From contig CBDIHP010000031.1 in assembly GCA_965279195.1 (NCBI GenBank), positions 1 through 64,000 on the forward strand: 64,000 nucleotides of DNA. Reading direction: 5' to 3'. The notes beneath the pieces are model-generated. The model had not been told where the DNA came from. It saw nothing but the letters and a program-made list of their open reading frames with translations, and did no database searches. Positions 63,471-64,000 of the stretch are shown here, piece after piece (within the stretch, counting starts at the first letter, position 1; every line of letters begins with the position of its first letter). The translations under genes were made by a program, and so were the position numbers. This DNA is from CBDIHP01 sp965279195 (GTDB taxonomy: Bacteria > Planctomycetota > Planctomycetia > Isosphaerales > Isosphaeraceae).

Positions 63471-64000
63471 TTGGGGCTTTTCGGACGCGCCAAGGCATTA
63501 TGGGACGCGAAGCCGACTCCGGCCTCGGGCGGTCCCCAGACCTACCGCGTGGCCTGCCCCCGTGGGCACCGCCTCGAAGGACACCGGACGTCCAGCTATC
63601 AGGCGATCCGCTGCCCCGAGTGCGGCGAGGGGATCTTCGTCCTGCCCCGCAGCCCCCTGCCCGACCCCGTTGGGCCCGACGGCAACACATCCGCGCAGCC
63701 GCCTGCGCGGACGAGCAGGCGGGCCGCACCGGCGGACGAGGGCTGGGATGATCCGATTGCGCTCAGCGATCCCGCCCCGCTCTCACCCGAGAACGGCACG
63801 CAGCCGGCCCCCGCCGACTTCTCGGCCGCCGAGGCCGAGTTCATGGCCGCCGCCGGCGTCGAGCCGGACGAGGTCGACGCCGACATCGAGTGGGAGGCCG
63901 AGCCCGAGCCCGCCGCCCCGGCTCCCCGGAAGGCTGCGACGCCGCCCCCGGCTCAATCGCCGAGAGCCAGGCCCTCGTCTCCCGCGCAGAAGCCGGCGGC
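63471..64000 (+). CDS. Zinc-ribbon-like, Ala/Pro-rich protein (partial, runs off the window)
   Basis: The frame starts at TTG 63471 (LGLFGRAKALWDAKP) and is open to the last base, about 177 residues. Near the N-terminus TYRVACPRGHRLEGHRT and IRCPECGEGIFVLPRSPLP form a single Cys-pair ribbon like those that begin many planctomycete membrane or regulatory proteins. The rest so far is low-complexity, rich in Ala, Pro, Glu and Asp (AAEAEFMAAAGVEPDEVDAD). Codon use has the strong G/C third position of real genes here. The main domain would be beyond 64000. No function can be given. Confidence 0.72.
   Translation, partial: MGLFGRAKALWDAKPTPASGGPQTYRVACPRGHRLEGHRTSSYQAIRCPECGEGIFVLPRSPLPDPVGPDGNTSAQPPARTSRRAAPADEGWDDPIALSDPAPLSPENGTQPAPADFSAAEAEFMAAAGVEPDEVDADIEWEAEPEPAAPAPRKAATPPPAQSPRARPSSPAQKPA

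Overview
The window is high-GC DNA (roughly two-thirds G+C by eye) that reads as a chromosome segment of a planctomycete, probably from the Isosphaeraceae (Singulisphaera/Tautonia/Aquisphaera type). Indicators are the WD40 / ECF sigma / Ser-Thr kinase gene set, exported proteins with a basic N-terminus and a motif of the type LExRxLL, frequent TTG/GTG starts, many paralogous membrane glycosyltransferases and abundant short palindromic intergenic repeats. The assignment comes from gene content only; no rRNA is present.

Layout. 1-0.6 kb: end of frr, then a promoter-tRNA-Val-terminator unit. 0.66-7.7 kb: an exported serine beta-lactamase-like/VanX-like fusion (minus), then a translationally coupled WD40-sigma-kinase operon. 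7.87-12.5 kb: five consecutive genes (alpha/beta hydrolase, STAS protein, Gly/Tyr-rich exported protein, unknown protein, TlpA-like thioredoxin) that are all frameshifted, mostly at homopolymers. 12.7-18.7 kb: sugar isomerase/epimerase-like protein, glycerol-3-phosphate dehydrogenase, YceI protein, membrane protein, GH13 enzyme. 19.0-24.3 kb: a candidate type VII-like secretion locus made of two small WxD proteins of WXG100 type, a coiled-coil protein and a 1321-residue FtsK/SpoIIIE ATPase. 24.3-25.5 kb: an IS1595-family element inserted in a palindromic repeat. 25.6-37.0 kb: a cell-envelope locus with a DegT aminotransferase, and divergently an acyl carrier protein, FkbH-like HAD protein, MBOAT acyltransferase, a 51-residue DltX-like peptide, an SGNH/DltD-like protein, a methyltransferase and two ArnT-like glycosyltransferases. 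37.2-45.2 kb: GH44 glycosidase, MFS exporter, membrane protein, two paralogous small proteins, GNAT, CsrA, MutY. 45.1-50.7 kb: nitrilase-family amidase, M81 peptidase, sodium symporter with a small partner, and a DUF1778/GNAT toxin-antitoxin pair. 50.9-64 kb: aldehyde dehydrogenase, dipeptidyl peptidase IV-like enzyme, sialate O-acetylesterase, CrtC-like hydratase, NadA, methyltransferase, exported esterase, FumC, and the start of a zinc-ribbon-like protein that runs off the window.

The two most interesting systems are the 19-24 kb secretion-like locus and the 27.2-32.8 kb ACP-dependent acylation locus. The second looks like a Dlt pathway in which the amino-acid-activating DltA is replaced by a FkbH-type enzyme that would load a glyceryl unit. 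Both functional proposals are inferences from motifs and gene order. Short inverted-repeat elements recur between genes and are listed individually.
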